Of a DNA stretch of 64,000 nt, positions 12,153 to 24,542 are shown one piece after another; position 1 is the first letter of the stretch; each line of letters opens with the position of its first letter. The stretch comes from Zonotrichia leucophrys gambelii. Its lineage: Eukaryota; Chordata; Aves; Passeriformes; Passerellidae. Position numbers and translations under genes: made by a program. The stretch lies in NCBI RefSeq assembly GCF_028769735.1, contig NC_088193.1, forward strand, positions 5,669,814 to 5,733,813. The letters run 5' to 3'. Below the pieces are notes generated by a model. That model was not told the DNA's origin. It made no database searches and was given only the letters and a program-made list of their open reading frames with translations.

Positions 12153-12677
12153 TGAAGCTGTTGCAGAGGCTGAGATCATGAGGTTCAAGCCCAGGAACAA
12201 ATGTGGGCCAGCAACACCTGCTGCCATCATTCCCACCTGCAGAGCCTTCCTGTGTTCCACCAGCACAAGGGGACCTGCAGATCAAGCAGGCTTAGCTCTT
12301 CATGATTTTTAACAGTTAGGTTGTTTTGCGATTTTTTTCCATTGTATGAGGCATTTGTGTGCCTGCAGAGCAAATCTTGGCTCTGCTCCTTCATATCCAT
12401 TAATTCCTGCAGGCTGCAGGGTGACAAACACCCAGCTTTGAGCCCCTGGGATGTCTGCAGGCTTCTAGTTTTGGCAGCTCTGACCTTGATCCAGAGACCT
12501 GCTCTCTGAAATAGGTAGGACTGAAGGAAGTTCGTGCAACCCCATGCAAAACTTCAGCCACCAGACTGGGGAAGGAGTCTCCAGTGAAAATAAGTCCCTT
12601 ATTTTCAAAACAAAGCCAACCAACCAGTGATTGATTCTGGATTAGGATAAAAAAGTTAGGAAGAATGGGGTTTAATC

Positions 12678-12775
12678 TTAGAATCGTGGAATCACAGAAG
12701 GGTGTGGGTTGGAAGGGAGCTTAAAGACCATCAAGTGCAGCCCCAGCCGTGGGCAGGGACACCTCAGTCCATGGG
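12678..12775 (-). mobile_element. CR1 LINE 3' end fragment
   Basis: AGAATCGTGGAATCACAGAA (remnant of the CR1 8-bp terminal repeats), then GGGTTGGAAGGGAGCTTAAA and GTGGGCAGGGACACC. Confidence 0.7.
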
Positions 12776-13838
12776 AGCAGTGCTGGAAGAGGGGCTGCCA
12801 TGGAAGGGAGTGTGTTGCACTGATGAAAAGCCGCCCATTTGAGCTGGATCCCAGCTGGATAATCTTGGATCCATTCCTCACACATCTGTAGCTGTGATTC
12901 TCCTTTCCAAGCTGCTTCTCCTCGGAGCACTTCGCAGAGGTCATTCCTCTTTGCAAGCCTCGTTCCCTCTTGCCTTGCAAACATCTCTGCCATTTTCTTC
13001 CCTCCTGCTGGGAGGTTTCAGGGCCTTCAGCAGAGCCCCCCTTCATTTTTCCAGGGGAAACCACCTGCTCCTCACTCAGCTTTCCTGGGAAACTTCCCAC
13101 CAGCAGCTCCACTGTACAAAACAGGTCCATTTTCATCACCAGGACTCAGAGCTGAGAGTGGAATTTGCTCCTGCTGACAGCCCAAGGCTAGGACGAGCAA
13201 CCCACAGCCCCAAAATGAGGTGTTGGTGGTTTCTTTGTGGTTTCACGGGGTCAGTGCTGCAAGGCTGAAATGAAATCCAGTGCTGGAGCTTCCCAAGGAG
13301 CAGGTCCAACAAATCTGGGAGAGGGCGATGAGAAGTTCATCCACCCTGATGAAATGCAGCAGGATTGTTCCCTGCTCCCTGCAGGACCTCAGCCTGGGGC
13401 TGCTGGGCTCTCATGGGTTTGGGCAGAGCAGCAATCCCAGTGCTCACATTCACTGCTTCCAGTTCTTCCCAGGGTGGGGAAACTTGTGGAAATTCCTAGG
13501 AAATGTCTCTTTTCTCCTGCTGCTTGAGGCCAGTTTCCTTCCTTGCAGACTGCAATAAAGCCAGTTAGAGCAGCACAGCCTCCCCAGCTCTCCCAGGGCA
13601 GTGTCCTGTGTCCTCTGACACCATTGACACCATCTCCTTCTTTTGCAGTAAGAGGGGAAACTGAGGCACAAATCTGCCCTTTCTAGGAGGAGACCTTCTC
13701 CAGACCTCTGCCTGGTCTGAAGAGATGGGGCAAACACCCCTGTTTGACTGCACTTCCATGCTTCAGCTTCCCCTCGAATAGAGATTTTCTCTGCTCTGGA
13801 TCCTACTCAAATCTCCCTTTCCAGCTTGAAGTATTTTC

Positions 13839-14246
13839 TGGGGTCTCCATCATTGGAAGGAAATATTAATCTGACTCCATGTTCTCAGAAGGCTAATTTA
13901 TTATTTTATGATATTATATTATATTAAAGAATACAATACTAAAAGTATACTAAAGAATAGAGAAAGGATACTTACAGAAGGTTAAAAAGATAATAATGAA
14001 AAACTCATGACTCGTTCCAGAGTCCTGCCACAGCCTGACCATGATTGGTCATTAAGTTAAAACAATTCACATGAAACCAAGCAAACAGTCACCTGTGGGT
14101 AAACAATCTCCAAACCACATTCCAAAGCAGCAAAACACAGGAGAAGCAAATCAGATAGTATTGTTTTCCTTTTTCTCTGAGGCTTCTCAGACTCCCAGGA
14201 GAAGAACCCTGGGCAAAGGGATTTTTCAGAAAATATGGTGGTGATA
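13839..14246 (-). mobile_element. Solo ERV LTR (family A-related)
   Basis: About 408 bp, third member of the group at 569 and 2551. It keeps the short unexpanded TTATATTA core. Boundaries were judged by where similarity to the 2551 copy begins and ends. Confidence 0.65.
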
Positions 14247-14591
14247 CCAGCTCTCTTAGGTCTGATCGCCACTCTCAAGCCCCCAAAACCACCCAAAAAA
14301 ACCTCTTTTTGGGTCTCAGAGGGGCTGGTGCCTCTCACACCTGGCTTAGGTGGAGCTGTAAGGATTTCCAATCATCTCTTAATGATAGAAAAGCAGCTTT
14401 TGTTCCCTCTCTGCCTCAGTCTTGGCAGGGAAGGTGGAACATGGGTCATGGAGAGGTGCCGCCACCTCAGGCCAGCAGCTTTTGGAGCTGGGTTGGATAA
14501 AGGTGCAGGATTTCCAGCCAACCCCAACCAGGGGATTCACTGGAGCAGGGCTGCAGGGAATGGCTCACCTGGATAATGCTGCATTCATCGT

Positions 14592-14762
14592 GGGATGGAT
14601 GGACGGATGGATGATGGATGGATGGATGATGGATGTATGGATCCATGGATGGATGGATGGATGGATGATGGATGGATGGATCCATGGATGGATGGATGGA
14701 TGATGGATGGATGGATGGATGGATCCATGGATGGATGGATGGATCCATGGATGGATGGATGG
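14592..14762 (+). repeat. GGAT tetranucleotide array
   Basis: About 170 bp of GGAT units broken by GATGAT and GGATCCAT variants. It produces overlapping spurious ORFs on both strands. Confidence 0.95.
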
Positions 14763-16353
14763 ACTCTTCTTCCTACCAGGACCTCCTCCAATTGACTCTC
14801 CAGCCATAAGCCATGTCACTGGAGCACCTCTGCCACCATCAAGTTCTTTCTCCTTAGTGTGGGGGAGACAACATCACACATTGAGAGAACTCATGGGAAG
14901 TTTGGATTTCTTCTTCCTCTCTCTCCAGCCACGCCTTTCCTGCTTCTCCACCCAGTGCAGTGGGAAAGGAAAGCACGCTCTGATTTCCATCTGAGCACAT
15001 CATAAGGCAGCCCCGGGAGTGGCCCAGCACCCTCTGATCTCTCACTCTCCAAAATCAAAGCAAGACAAAAGCTCTGTCTCCTTTTCCCTCTTGCCAAAGG
15101 CTAGAAATCCCATCAAGATCCAAAGCATATCATTCCAGTGGGAGATTTAGACGGGGGGAAGGGGCAGAAGTGGTTATTTGATGATTGTGTTGGGTTTGTT
15201 TTTAAAGTCCTTAATATCTCCCTTCCTTATTTCACTGTAGAGCACAAATCCCCTTTCCAACACATGCACAAGAGCAGAGCAGAGCCGTTCACACAGAAAA
15301 CAGGTGATAAATCACAGAGCCATTGATTCAAACCATTCCAGGGAATGGGAAACACATGGATGGCCTTTCTAATTAACTGTTTGATATGGCTGCGGTGAGT
15401 TTGGGTGTAGTTTCCAATGTTTTGCATTTGGCTTGCCTCAGCCCTCTCCATGGTAACTGCAGTTTACCAAAAAGTGAGAAAATCCTGTGTTTGAGGGGGC
15501 TGAAGTGACTTGGTACAGCTCAGCTCAGTCACATGAGAAAAGCAACACAAAAATAATTAAATACCGTGTTCGGTCCATGGGAATGTTCCCTGCTCTTTCT
15601 CTTTCCAGATGGAAAAACAAAACAAACTGAACAGTTTCTTTTAGTTCCCTTCTTTATCTGTAAATCTGCCCTTTCTGGGGGTTATGGAGTGCTCAGAACA
15701 TCCCCTCTCACCCAGGTGAGGAGCCTGACCCACCCTCCACATCCCCCTGCCAGCTCTCCCACCATCACAAGCACCCAAACAATCCCTGTATCAGCCCTTC
15801 CACCCAAACCACTCACCAAAAACTCCGAGATGCGTCAGGATATGGATGTGCCAAGACCCCTTTCCACCCACAGAGCTCAGCAGATCTGTCTGTCTGTCTG
15901 CCCCAGGCAGCACACATTTATGGGTTTGTTTTTATTCCCAGGGTGGCACCTGGCTCTGGGTGTCACTGTTGGGGTCTGGGGTGCAGCCCCAGCAGGGTGG
16001 AGGGGCTCTCCTAAGAGGGGAGAAACCAGGAATGCCAGGATTTAACCCTCATTTATGCTGCCAAAGTAACCAAATATTTTAATTAATTGATAAATAGCAG
16101 TGAGAAACTCTGCTGAGGACTCCAAATGCTCCAAGAGGTTTTTTGGATGGGCTTTTCGAGATGTGCTTCTCCAATGGGAAACAAGAGATGAGCATGGGGC
16201 AAAGGAGCTGCTCCTGTGACCCCTCAGCTCTGAAATTGGGGTGGAGCTGACCCAGAGCAGTCAGAGGTGATGCAGACACGAGGATGGGGTTGGAAATTAC
16301 AGCAGGATGGGGGAGGGTGGGCTGGGGGCACAGGGATCCACCCAAGCCACACA

Positions 16354-16640
16354 GAATCACAGAATCACCAGGTTGGAAGAGACCTTCAGGATCATCGAGT
16401 CCAGCCCAGCCCCAAGCCCTCAACCAAACCCTGGCACCCAGTGCCACATCCAGTCTTTGTTAAACACACCCAGGGATGGGGACTCCACCACCTCCCTGGG
16501 CAGAACGTTCCAGAACTCTATCACTCTTTCTGTAAAAAGCTTTTTCCTGATATCCAAGTCACCAGGATTGGGTTCAGCAGGTTCTCCCTGGGAACACTCA
16601 CCCCAAACCTGCCCAGGCCCAGCCAGTCCCACCAACACCT
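16354..16640 (-). mobile_element. CR1 LINE 3' fragment
   Basis: AGAATCACAGAATCACCAGG, TTGGAAGAGACCTTCAGG, ATCATCGAGTCCAG, then GGGACTCCACCACCTCCCTG and AAAGCTTTTTCCTGATATCC match CR1 in reverse orientation. Confidence 0.8.
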
Positions 16641-18267
16641 CCAGAGTAGCCAGTGCATTAAAATGTAATTTAAAAGGGAATAAAGGTTTAATCCATCTGG
16701 TTTAAGAACAGCCTTTTCCCATATCCTGCTTTTGGCACGTCCTCCCAGCTGGGCCATTGCAGCTCGCTCTGTGACACGGGCACAGCTGCTGGAGGCACCG
16801 AGCAGCAAACGAGCTGGGGATGTTAATATTTTATTTTTTATTAGCTTTTTTTTTTTTCCCTTTTCCCCCCATTTTCCCCTTTCTTCACCACAGCTCCCTT
16901 GGGGCCCCAGTGGAACACCTGGCCAAGCCACTTCTGGTTCCATTTATTGGCAGGTAATTTATTTGGGGATCAGCAGGGAAAAGTGACCCAACAATTTACT
17001 GGATGTCTATCAGCTGACCCTTTGGGGATGTTTGAACATGGGTTCATTTGGTGTTTGGGGCCTGATCCACACTTCCAAGGGAGTCAGACCTCTCCTTAGA
17101 TCTCAGTTCAAAAACACTGGGGGAAATTAGCCAAATAAATACTCTGGGAATATAATTACATATTATTCACTCTCTGGGAATATTTGAAAGCATTATTCAC
17201 TCCTTGTGCATATTATTAGAGCAGCTCCCACTCAAAGAAGGATATTAAATTATAAAAATCAGTTGGTTTCTTGATCCTTTTATCTTTTATGCTTTCTTTT
17301 CCTGCCATTGCTTTCTTCCAACATTTATTTTTTGATAAGCATAAGTGAGAAGCGCCCCAGATCCCAGAAAAAATCTGCCTGCCATCCTCCCCAGTGGGTT
17401 TTGGTGTTGTAGCAGGAAGTTAAGCTCATTGCATCAGAAAGGTATCAACAGGCTAATGCTCCCATGTCAGCAGACCCTTCCAAACCTTCTAAAGCGCTTC
17501 CCATGGCCATGGACCCTGTTCAGATTCTGTTCCCCATGTTTGGCTAAAATTATCCACCTTTCAAAGATATAAATGATTTTTTAATTTTTTTAACTTGCAC
17601 AATCAAAAGCATGGGCTTATTTTTCCCTTTGAATGAAAACACAGAGGTGTTTTCCAAGGAGACATTTTGGAAAAAAAAAAAAAGAAAGAAAATTCTGCAA
17701 ATTTTGCAGCCAAAAGCAATTGACCCTTCTCCCTAGGGAAGGGTTTCATTTACTTCTGGCATTGCCACACATACCAGTGCTCAACCCCGTCATGCACAGG
17801 GCTGATCACAGCAAGAAAAATGAAGCAGGATTCTGTGCGTGGGCTTTTGGGAACGGCCAGAGCCTGGGCTGTGCAGGGAACAGGCCAGGGAACCACCAGC
17901 AACAAATCCTGCTGCTTTCCTCCTGCCCCATGACCAGCAAGGCCCAGGAGCTGGCAGATGATCCCATCCTGTTGGCTGAGAATTTTCCAAAACACTCTGA
18001 AAAAAGCAGTTTTCCTGTTCCTGGGCAGCACCTGGGGACCGATGTGTGTTTTTACAGACTCAGCCTGTGTGCCAGCCCCCCCTGCACCTATTTAACAGCT
18101 TTGTTGGACTGTTAACACCCTTCCCTGCCCTCGGGAATGTGTTACTGCAGGAGCAGGAGCAGCATCCTTTGCTGAATCTGGGATGGAAATGCTTGTTCCA
18201 AACAGAGCCCATGCGGGTGGGACTGTGGTGAGGAGACAAATCTCCTCCCAGGAGCAGGTTCATGGCC

Positions 18268-19001
18268 TGTCTCGGTTTGAACAGACAGGTGTCTGCTAAG
18301 GAAGGCAGGAGCCTCCCCTGAAATGGAAAATGTAAAACCTGTCCCTCTGAATTATTGCAATTTTGAATTTAAGGGGCTCTCAGGCAAAGATATGGGAGCA
18401 GGAATAACAGTTCTTTATTAGGAAAAGAATAAAAAAAAATAAAGATAAAAATAAGAATACAGTAATACAAACCAAACCACTGCCAGAGTGAGAGCAGTCC
18501 CTGCCCCCTGTGTGCCAGGGGGTGTCCCAGCCCCATGCCAGGGGGGCTCAGCCCTCCTGCAGTGCCAGCTGTGGCTCTGCTGCAGCCGGGATCCTGCACA
18601 AGGGGGGAGTTTTCCTCTGCAGCTCCAGGGCTGCTGCAGATGGGCCTGGGCTCCCTCTGGCCATGCAGGGCAGCAGAAAGCTGCTCCTCTGGCAATGCAG
18701 GGGGCAAAGGCTGCTGGGGTGTCCCAAAGCTCAGATTGGATCCAGGTAGGAATGCTTGGCTCCTCCCCTGGGCGGAGCATCTCCCCATGGGATGGTGGGA
18801 TTGGATCAGCCCTGCAGGGACACTCAGTGGCCGTGGACAGAAGATAATTAATAATTAATGGCCCATGAACAGCAGAGATCTCCTGGAGGGAGGACTGGGT
18901 GTGGGAGAGATAAAGAAAAAACTGCCCAGTGAACAGCAGAGAACTGCCCCAGCTCTGACAGATGGGGACAGAACACACAGCCTCATTTCCAGCCTAAGAC
19001 A
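18268..19001 (-). mobile_element. Solo ERV LTR (family D), copy 2
   Basis: About 734 bp, TGTCTCGGTTTG to CTAAGACA, same orientation as copy 1. I could not find a convincing target-site duplication. Confidence 0.75.
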
Positions 19002-22000
19002 AACACACAGATGGATTTTAATGCACCTGCACAGGTGGGAAGGACTTTGGTTGTGCCAGGAGTGCTGGAGGTCAGCAGGAACTGCCCAGCATTTGGGGCT
19101 CCTGCAGGAGATTTCCTTTCCGCCTGCCTGCCATCAGATCTCACGGTGGATTTTCAGCTGTAATAAGACCAGCTTTTCCTGCTTATGACCAAATCCAAAC
19201 AATTAAAAAAAAAAGAGGAAAAGAAGAAATCCAAGCCAGGAATGAAATCACCACGTGCTCTCATATCTTGGTAGGGCTGCAGGGTGGGTTTAAAGGCTGC
19301 TGTCCTTTGCCTTTTATTTCCAAGTAGGGAGGATCCAGTGGGGCTGTGGGCTGAGGAGACTGTTTATAGAAACAAACTCACCCATCAGACATCTCCTCCT
19401 CCTGATGGATATTTGTTTGGAAAGACAGTGAGCTCTCAATGATGGTGGATGTTCACTTCTGCAATTCCTTCAAACTTTCTGGCTTACTGACCCCTTTAAG
19501 GGCTTATCCATTGATGGTGAAACAGTTGGGAACTGCAAGAGGAGAGTTCCCTCTGATCCCAAAGGGTGAGTGGTGCTGCTCTCCTCTCCAGCAGGGCTCT
19601 GCTCTCTGCCCCTGGCTGTGTCCATGTCCCTCTGTGTCCCTGTGGTGCTCGTGCATGTGCTGCCCAGCCTGGGGAAAGCCAGCATTGGTGTTTTTAACAC
19701 AGTAGCTGCAGGGATGTTTTTGTCACAGGCTCTCTCTGTGTTCCTGCGTTTCTAAATCCTGAGCCCTTTCAGTTTCTTGGGAAAGCATCTGGTTTCCAGC
19801 ACTGGGTCTCTCCAATCTGTCATTTCACATAAATATACAAACATCCCTTTTTTGGATGATGGATTGGGGCTGCACTCTGGCTCAGATCACACAGCCCAGA
19901 CTGCAAGAGGGGCTTTGAAGCATGGAAATTTCACATTCCCCTACTGCCAGCAGAACAGTGCACAGGAGAGACATCCTTGCTGGGAATCACAAACCTGGCT
20001 CATTTACACTGCTCCAGCATCACCCCCTATAACATCACACTGCTAATCCACCTAAGAGGCATCACTGTCCTCTGTTTCCTCTCCAACAAGAGGGAGCAAG
20101 CTGGGTCTCACATGGATTTATCAGGGGAAGGAGCTCCTGGCTTTGGTGGAGCCGTTGAGCCCCCACTGCCACAGATCCCAGCAGCAGAGAGTGCAGTGCC
20201 AGCTCAGGGCAGGCACAAGCTGCCTTCCCAGCACTCAGATCCCTTTCCCAGTATCTCCATCTCTCCACAGAACAGGGATTTGGGTTGGAGGCTCCTTGGC
20301 AGGGGAGCAGGGCCTGCAGGACTCAGCACTGAGAAAAGCCTGTAGTTTGTCTCCCAAAATAAGCACGAGGGCTGCTGTGCTGGGTCCCAGGACCTTTCAC
20401 CTTCCCTGTGAGAAGGCTCCTCTTGGAAAAATATCAGCCCCCACTGTGATGATTTTTCTGCTGATTTCCTCACTGAAGCCATAAATCAGCATTGCCAGGG
20501 GCTGGAGCTACCTGGCTGTTCCAGGGGCTGATGGAGCCAGCTGCCAACAGGAATTACCAAGAAGCAAGCTTGAGTCTGAAATCATTGCTTTGAGCAAGCC
20601 CAAATATTCAGGTGATTTATACAGGAGGAAGAGCTTTATGTCCTTTGCACTGGAGTTCTGAACACTGCCAACAGACCTGCAAACCCTCCTGCTTTCAGTC
20701 TCATGCTCACTGAAGACAGCACCAATGTCATGAATTTACGTTCTGAATTCACCTTTTGGTCAGGTTTATGGATGAACTCCTGTTCTCAGTGGCAGATTTT
20801 GCCTTAATCTTCTGCAGAGCAACTTTTTACCCACCTTGTGTTGCCCATCATTTTTAAATCCAAATTTTTAAATTTATTTTAGGTATGGTCTATCACTGGC
20901 CGGGGGTCTCTGTACAAGTCACAAACAGGACAGGCTGCTGTGGAACGTGCCTTGAGCTGTTTGATTTTCCAGCATCAGTCTCATTCCATGGTTATGACAA
21001 TGGGAAGATGCCAGCAGCTCACATCCCAGGCAGCAGACCAAGAACTCAGTGCTACAACTCACTTTATAAGTTTTTTGACCCATCACACAAAGCAAAAGCA
21101 CATTGACAGTAGTTCTGTCTAACCACTGTAAGCACAAGTACCTTTGGTTAAAACAATACTTGCTTATTTTGAATACAATACCTGCTTGTAAGCCTTAAAA
21201 CACAATGCACAGAGCTCCATTATTAAGCTTCAAACTTCCTAATATCTTGCTAGGTAAACTTTTCTGTAGCTTTGGGAGTTATTCTAGACAAGTGTTAATA
21301 TTAATACACAGACATTGTTCTATTTGTCTTTACTTTTCTACATTTTAAATAATTTTTCTGCTGACCCATCTCATGGCTGCTGCTTATCTCCAATCCCAGT
21401 TCTGCTGTGTCTGAGGCCTGCCTTTTGCAGCTTCCCAAAACCCTCTGATTTTATGGATTCCCACAATGGTCCTTGTGCAACACCCACAGAAATCCTCCTC
21501 AGACCATGGATGCGCAGCAAGACCAGATGGAGAGGGCTTGTTTGGCTGCTCAGCAAAGCAGAACTGGCTCCATTAGGAAAAGGACATTGTGCGTTGCATG
21601 CAAATAAACAGAGTTTATAAATCAGGTGCCAGCAGATGGTGCTCAGTAATTTGCAGCATCCTGGCTGGGATGAGCTGGTCCATTCCCAGCAAAAGGAGGA
21701 TTAAAAAGCATTTGTTGCACCAAAAGACCCACAGCAAGCTGAGGCACAGTTTATTGCTTCGTGCTGACTTTATTTCAAACACATTGTGGTATTAACCAGA
21801 AAAGCACCTTTTTATTGACCCCGCTTCTTGTTTGCATCCCCAAGGTTTTGTTTGGTCAGAAAACATTTGGAGGAGGAAAAATAACATGAAGAAAGGACAT
21901 TGCAGTTCAGTTGCAAAAGAACCCCTCAGTGGCCTGGGGAGATAAAACTCCCAATGGTGTCATTGGCTTTATCTCCCCTGGATGTGCCACTTCCAGCTGC

Positions 22001-22845
22001 TGCACAGGAGGCTTTGGTTTTTCTCATGAGCAAATGGAAAAGGATGAAGCACAACGGTTCATATGAACAAGTGGCCTTGAGGCAGGAGGGGAAGGTTTTC
22101 CTTTCTTCTCTTCCCATGGCTTACAAGCTGCTCCTTTCCTTTTCAAGGCCAGCTGAGATGTGCTTGGAGCAACAAGTCTAGTGGAAGGTGTGGGGGGCTG
22201 AAATGAGATGAGTGATAAGATCCCTTCCAACCCAAACCATCCTGGGATTCTGGGATTTCTGGATATCCCATTGTCTGGGACACTTGCATCCCTGCTCCCA
22301 TAACCTCATCCTGCAATGCCCAAGGTCACACAGGAGGTGCCTGTTTTGTTCTTCTCTGTTCCAGCCTCTGATATTGCAGGGAGAGAAGGTCACTAACAAA
22401 TCCTCCTCCCAAATCCCAAATTTCCCCTGGGATGGTTCTGGACACAGGGATCAGGTAGTGGCAGGGTGGGCACCCATCCCTCCAAAGGATGCTCCAGCCT
22501 GCAGAGCCCCACAGGATGAAAAAGCTGCAAAGAGCTTGGAGCAGAAATGCACATTTTGGACACAGCTTGTGTCCCACCTGTTGGGGAAGATGAAACAGGA
22601 AAGCCTTATCAATATGATTGTCTGGCAAAAGATTTTGAGAATATGGAAACTATAAGCGAGATTGAAATGAAAGCAAGCTTTGAGATCTCTCAGTTACTGA
22701 ACAACTGGGAAAAAATGGCATGGCCAGCTGAAGGTAATCCCCTTTTGATCAACAACACCCTCTGCTTGCAGACAGGCCCAAGGGTCAGAGCAGACCCTGC
22801 CAGCTTGGCAGAAGGGGCCCAAAGAGGAGTTTTTAGGGTTTAAAA
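19002..22845. other. Intergenic, little recognised
   Basis: AT-richer stretch at 20580-21350. A 98-codon ORF at 22547-22843 directly precedes the family E LTR and may be a remnant of retroviral internal sequence, but I recognise no motif. Confidence 0.5.
22207..22258 (+). mobile_element. Short CR1 LINE 3' end fragment
   Basis: GATCCCTTCCAACCCAAACC followed by degenerate ATTCTGGG repeats, i.e. the CR1 terminus in forward orientation. Confidence 0.6.
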
Positions 22846-23274
22846 TGTAACACAGGATGGTAATGTAATGATTCTTACAGGCTGTGTGTAAATGCTATAC
22901 TTGTACTTGTATTGTAAAAGTATAGCATTGTGTGTAAATGCTGTACTTGTACAAATATCTTGTACTAGATTGGTTAGTGAGAATTAGAATATTCAACACA
23001 GAAGGTGATTTATTTTATTGGAATGGGAACCTCGCTGTTTTAGCTCTTACCTCTTTTCTCTTAGCTCTTGCCTTTTACTCTCTTACCCCTTTTGCTCTCT
23101 TACCCTCTCATCCTCTCTCCCCCTCTCTTCTCTCAGCCTGCTCTGAGCTGTGGCTGCAGCTCCCAGCAGGGCCCTGCACCCAGGCCCTGTGCAATAAACC
23201 CCAAGTTCCAGCCCTGGCTTCAGAGATCTCTCATCTCCGTCCGTCCTGACTGTGCTACCCCCGTCAATCCTTCA
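22846..23274 (+). mobile_element. ERV LTR (family E)
   Basis: Starts TGTAACACAGG; contains two GTGTGTAAATGCT-GTACTTGTAC motifs, a CT-rich block (LTR-style TCTTACC repeats) and GTGCAATAAACCCCAAG; ends near CAATCCTTCA. An unidentified open stretch precedes it (22547-22843). Confidence 0.65.
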
Positions 23275-23889
23275 CCACCTGCCAGGAAAAGCAGTGTTAT
23301 CCCAGAGGAGCAGTGCCATGAGCTCATTTCCCATCAGCACAAGGAGCAGGCAGTGTCAGTGCCAGGGAGCTCAGGCAGCTTGGGGCACCCTGTGGGCTCC
23401 CCATGCCCTGCATGGCCCAGCATCCTGGCTGGAGGCACTGCACGGGCAGCAGGTGCAGGGATGGAGGCAGGAAATGTTTATAAGGCTTAGGAAAAGCTGA
23501 GGTTTCTGGCAGGTTCCCGAGACAGTCAGCTTGGCCCAGAGCTCCCTGCTGTATAAATTGTGGAATTAGAGTCAAATATGAAACTGGAGCAACAGGCCAG
23601 AGGCAGAGCTGGCAGCTGGGAGGTCGGGTTTAGCTTCATGTGAGCGTGATCCAGCCAGGCTTTCCAAGGAGAGAAAGGTGGGGAGGGGGCAAACAAAAGA
23701 GGGGGAAAGTGCAGAGAACTGGGGGTGGGAAAACCCCCAAAGGGAGAGGGATGGGGCAGCAGCAACAGAGAATTTGGTTCAGACACTGGGAAGTGGGAAG
23801 CAGCTGAAAGGCAAAGCAAAAGGGAGATGGAGAACAACACCTTGCAGGGAACTGTGTCCCAGGTGGGGCCACCAGAGCCAGCCCTGCTC

Positions 23890-24332
23890 CTTGGTGGCAC
23901 TGGGTGGCACTGGGGGCACTGGGGGCACTGGATGACACTGTGGGCACTGTGGACACTGGGTGGCATGGGGACACTGGTGCACTGGGTGAGCTGCACTGGG
24001 CGCACTGGGTGACACTGGATGGCACTGGGTGACAGTGGGTGGCACTGGTGACACTGGGTGGCATTGGGGGTAATGGGGGCACTGGATGGCACTGGGTGGC
24101 ACTGGGGACACTGGGTGACACTGGGTGGCACAGACTGGCACTGGATGGCATTGAATGGCATTGAATGGCACTGGGTGTCACTGGGTGCACTGGAGGCACT
24201 GGGTGGCACTGGGTGGCACTGGGTGGCACTGGGGGCACTGGGTGGCACTGGGTGGCACTGGATGGCACTGGGGGCACTGGGTGACACTGGATGGCACTGG
24301 GCACACTGGGGGCACTGGGGGCACTGGTGCTT
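23890..24332 (+). repeat. GGCACTGGGT-type minisatellite, main block
   Basis: About 440 bp of 10- to 15-bp units such as GGGTGGCACTGGATGGCACT. It has no stop codons in several frames, hence long false ORFs. Confidence 0.95.
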
Positions 24333-24479
24333 GGCTCTGCTGCCCTGCAGGGGAGGCTGTCCATCTGTCTGGCTTGTGCACAGCACTGTTCGGATGCACG
24401 TGACCTGGATTGACCACGTTGCCTGGGTTGGGTAGCTGACATCATGTATGGCCACTCAGGGTGCATGGGGGCAGATGCT

Positions 24480-24542
24480 GGGGGCACTGGGTGGCACTGG
24501 GTGGCACTGGATGGCACTGGGGGCACTGGGGGCACTGGGTGC
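24480..24542 (+). repeat. GGCACTGGGT-type minisatellite, second block
   Basis: Same unit as 23890-24332, separated from it by about 150 bp of non-repeat DNA. The sequence after each block is similar (GGCTCTGCTGCCCTGC then GGGGAGGCTGT), so the block and its flank were duplicated together. Confidence 0.9.

Larger units (their letters stand above)
9991..18267. other. Intergenic between two family D LTRs
   Basis: Holds CR1 fragments, one family A LTR, a GGAT array and a 22-bp repeat, listed separately. I see no exon-like sequence. Confidence 0.55.

Noticed and set aside
22547..22843. 98-codon ORF as a possible retroviral gene remnant
   Set aside because: Position before an LTR is suggestive, but no gag, pol or env motif is visible.
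23526..24455. Roughly 300-codon minus-strand ORFs rich in HPVPPSA
   Set aside because: Direct translation of the GGCACTGGGT minisatellite; open in several frames at once.
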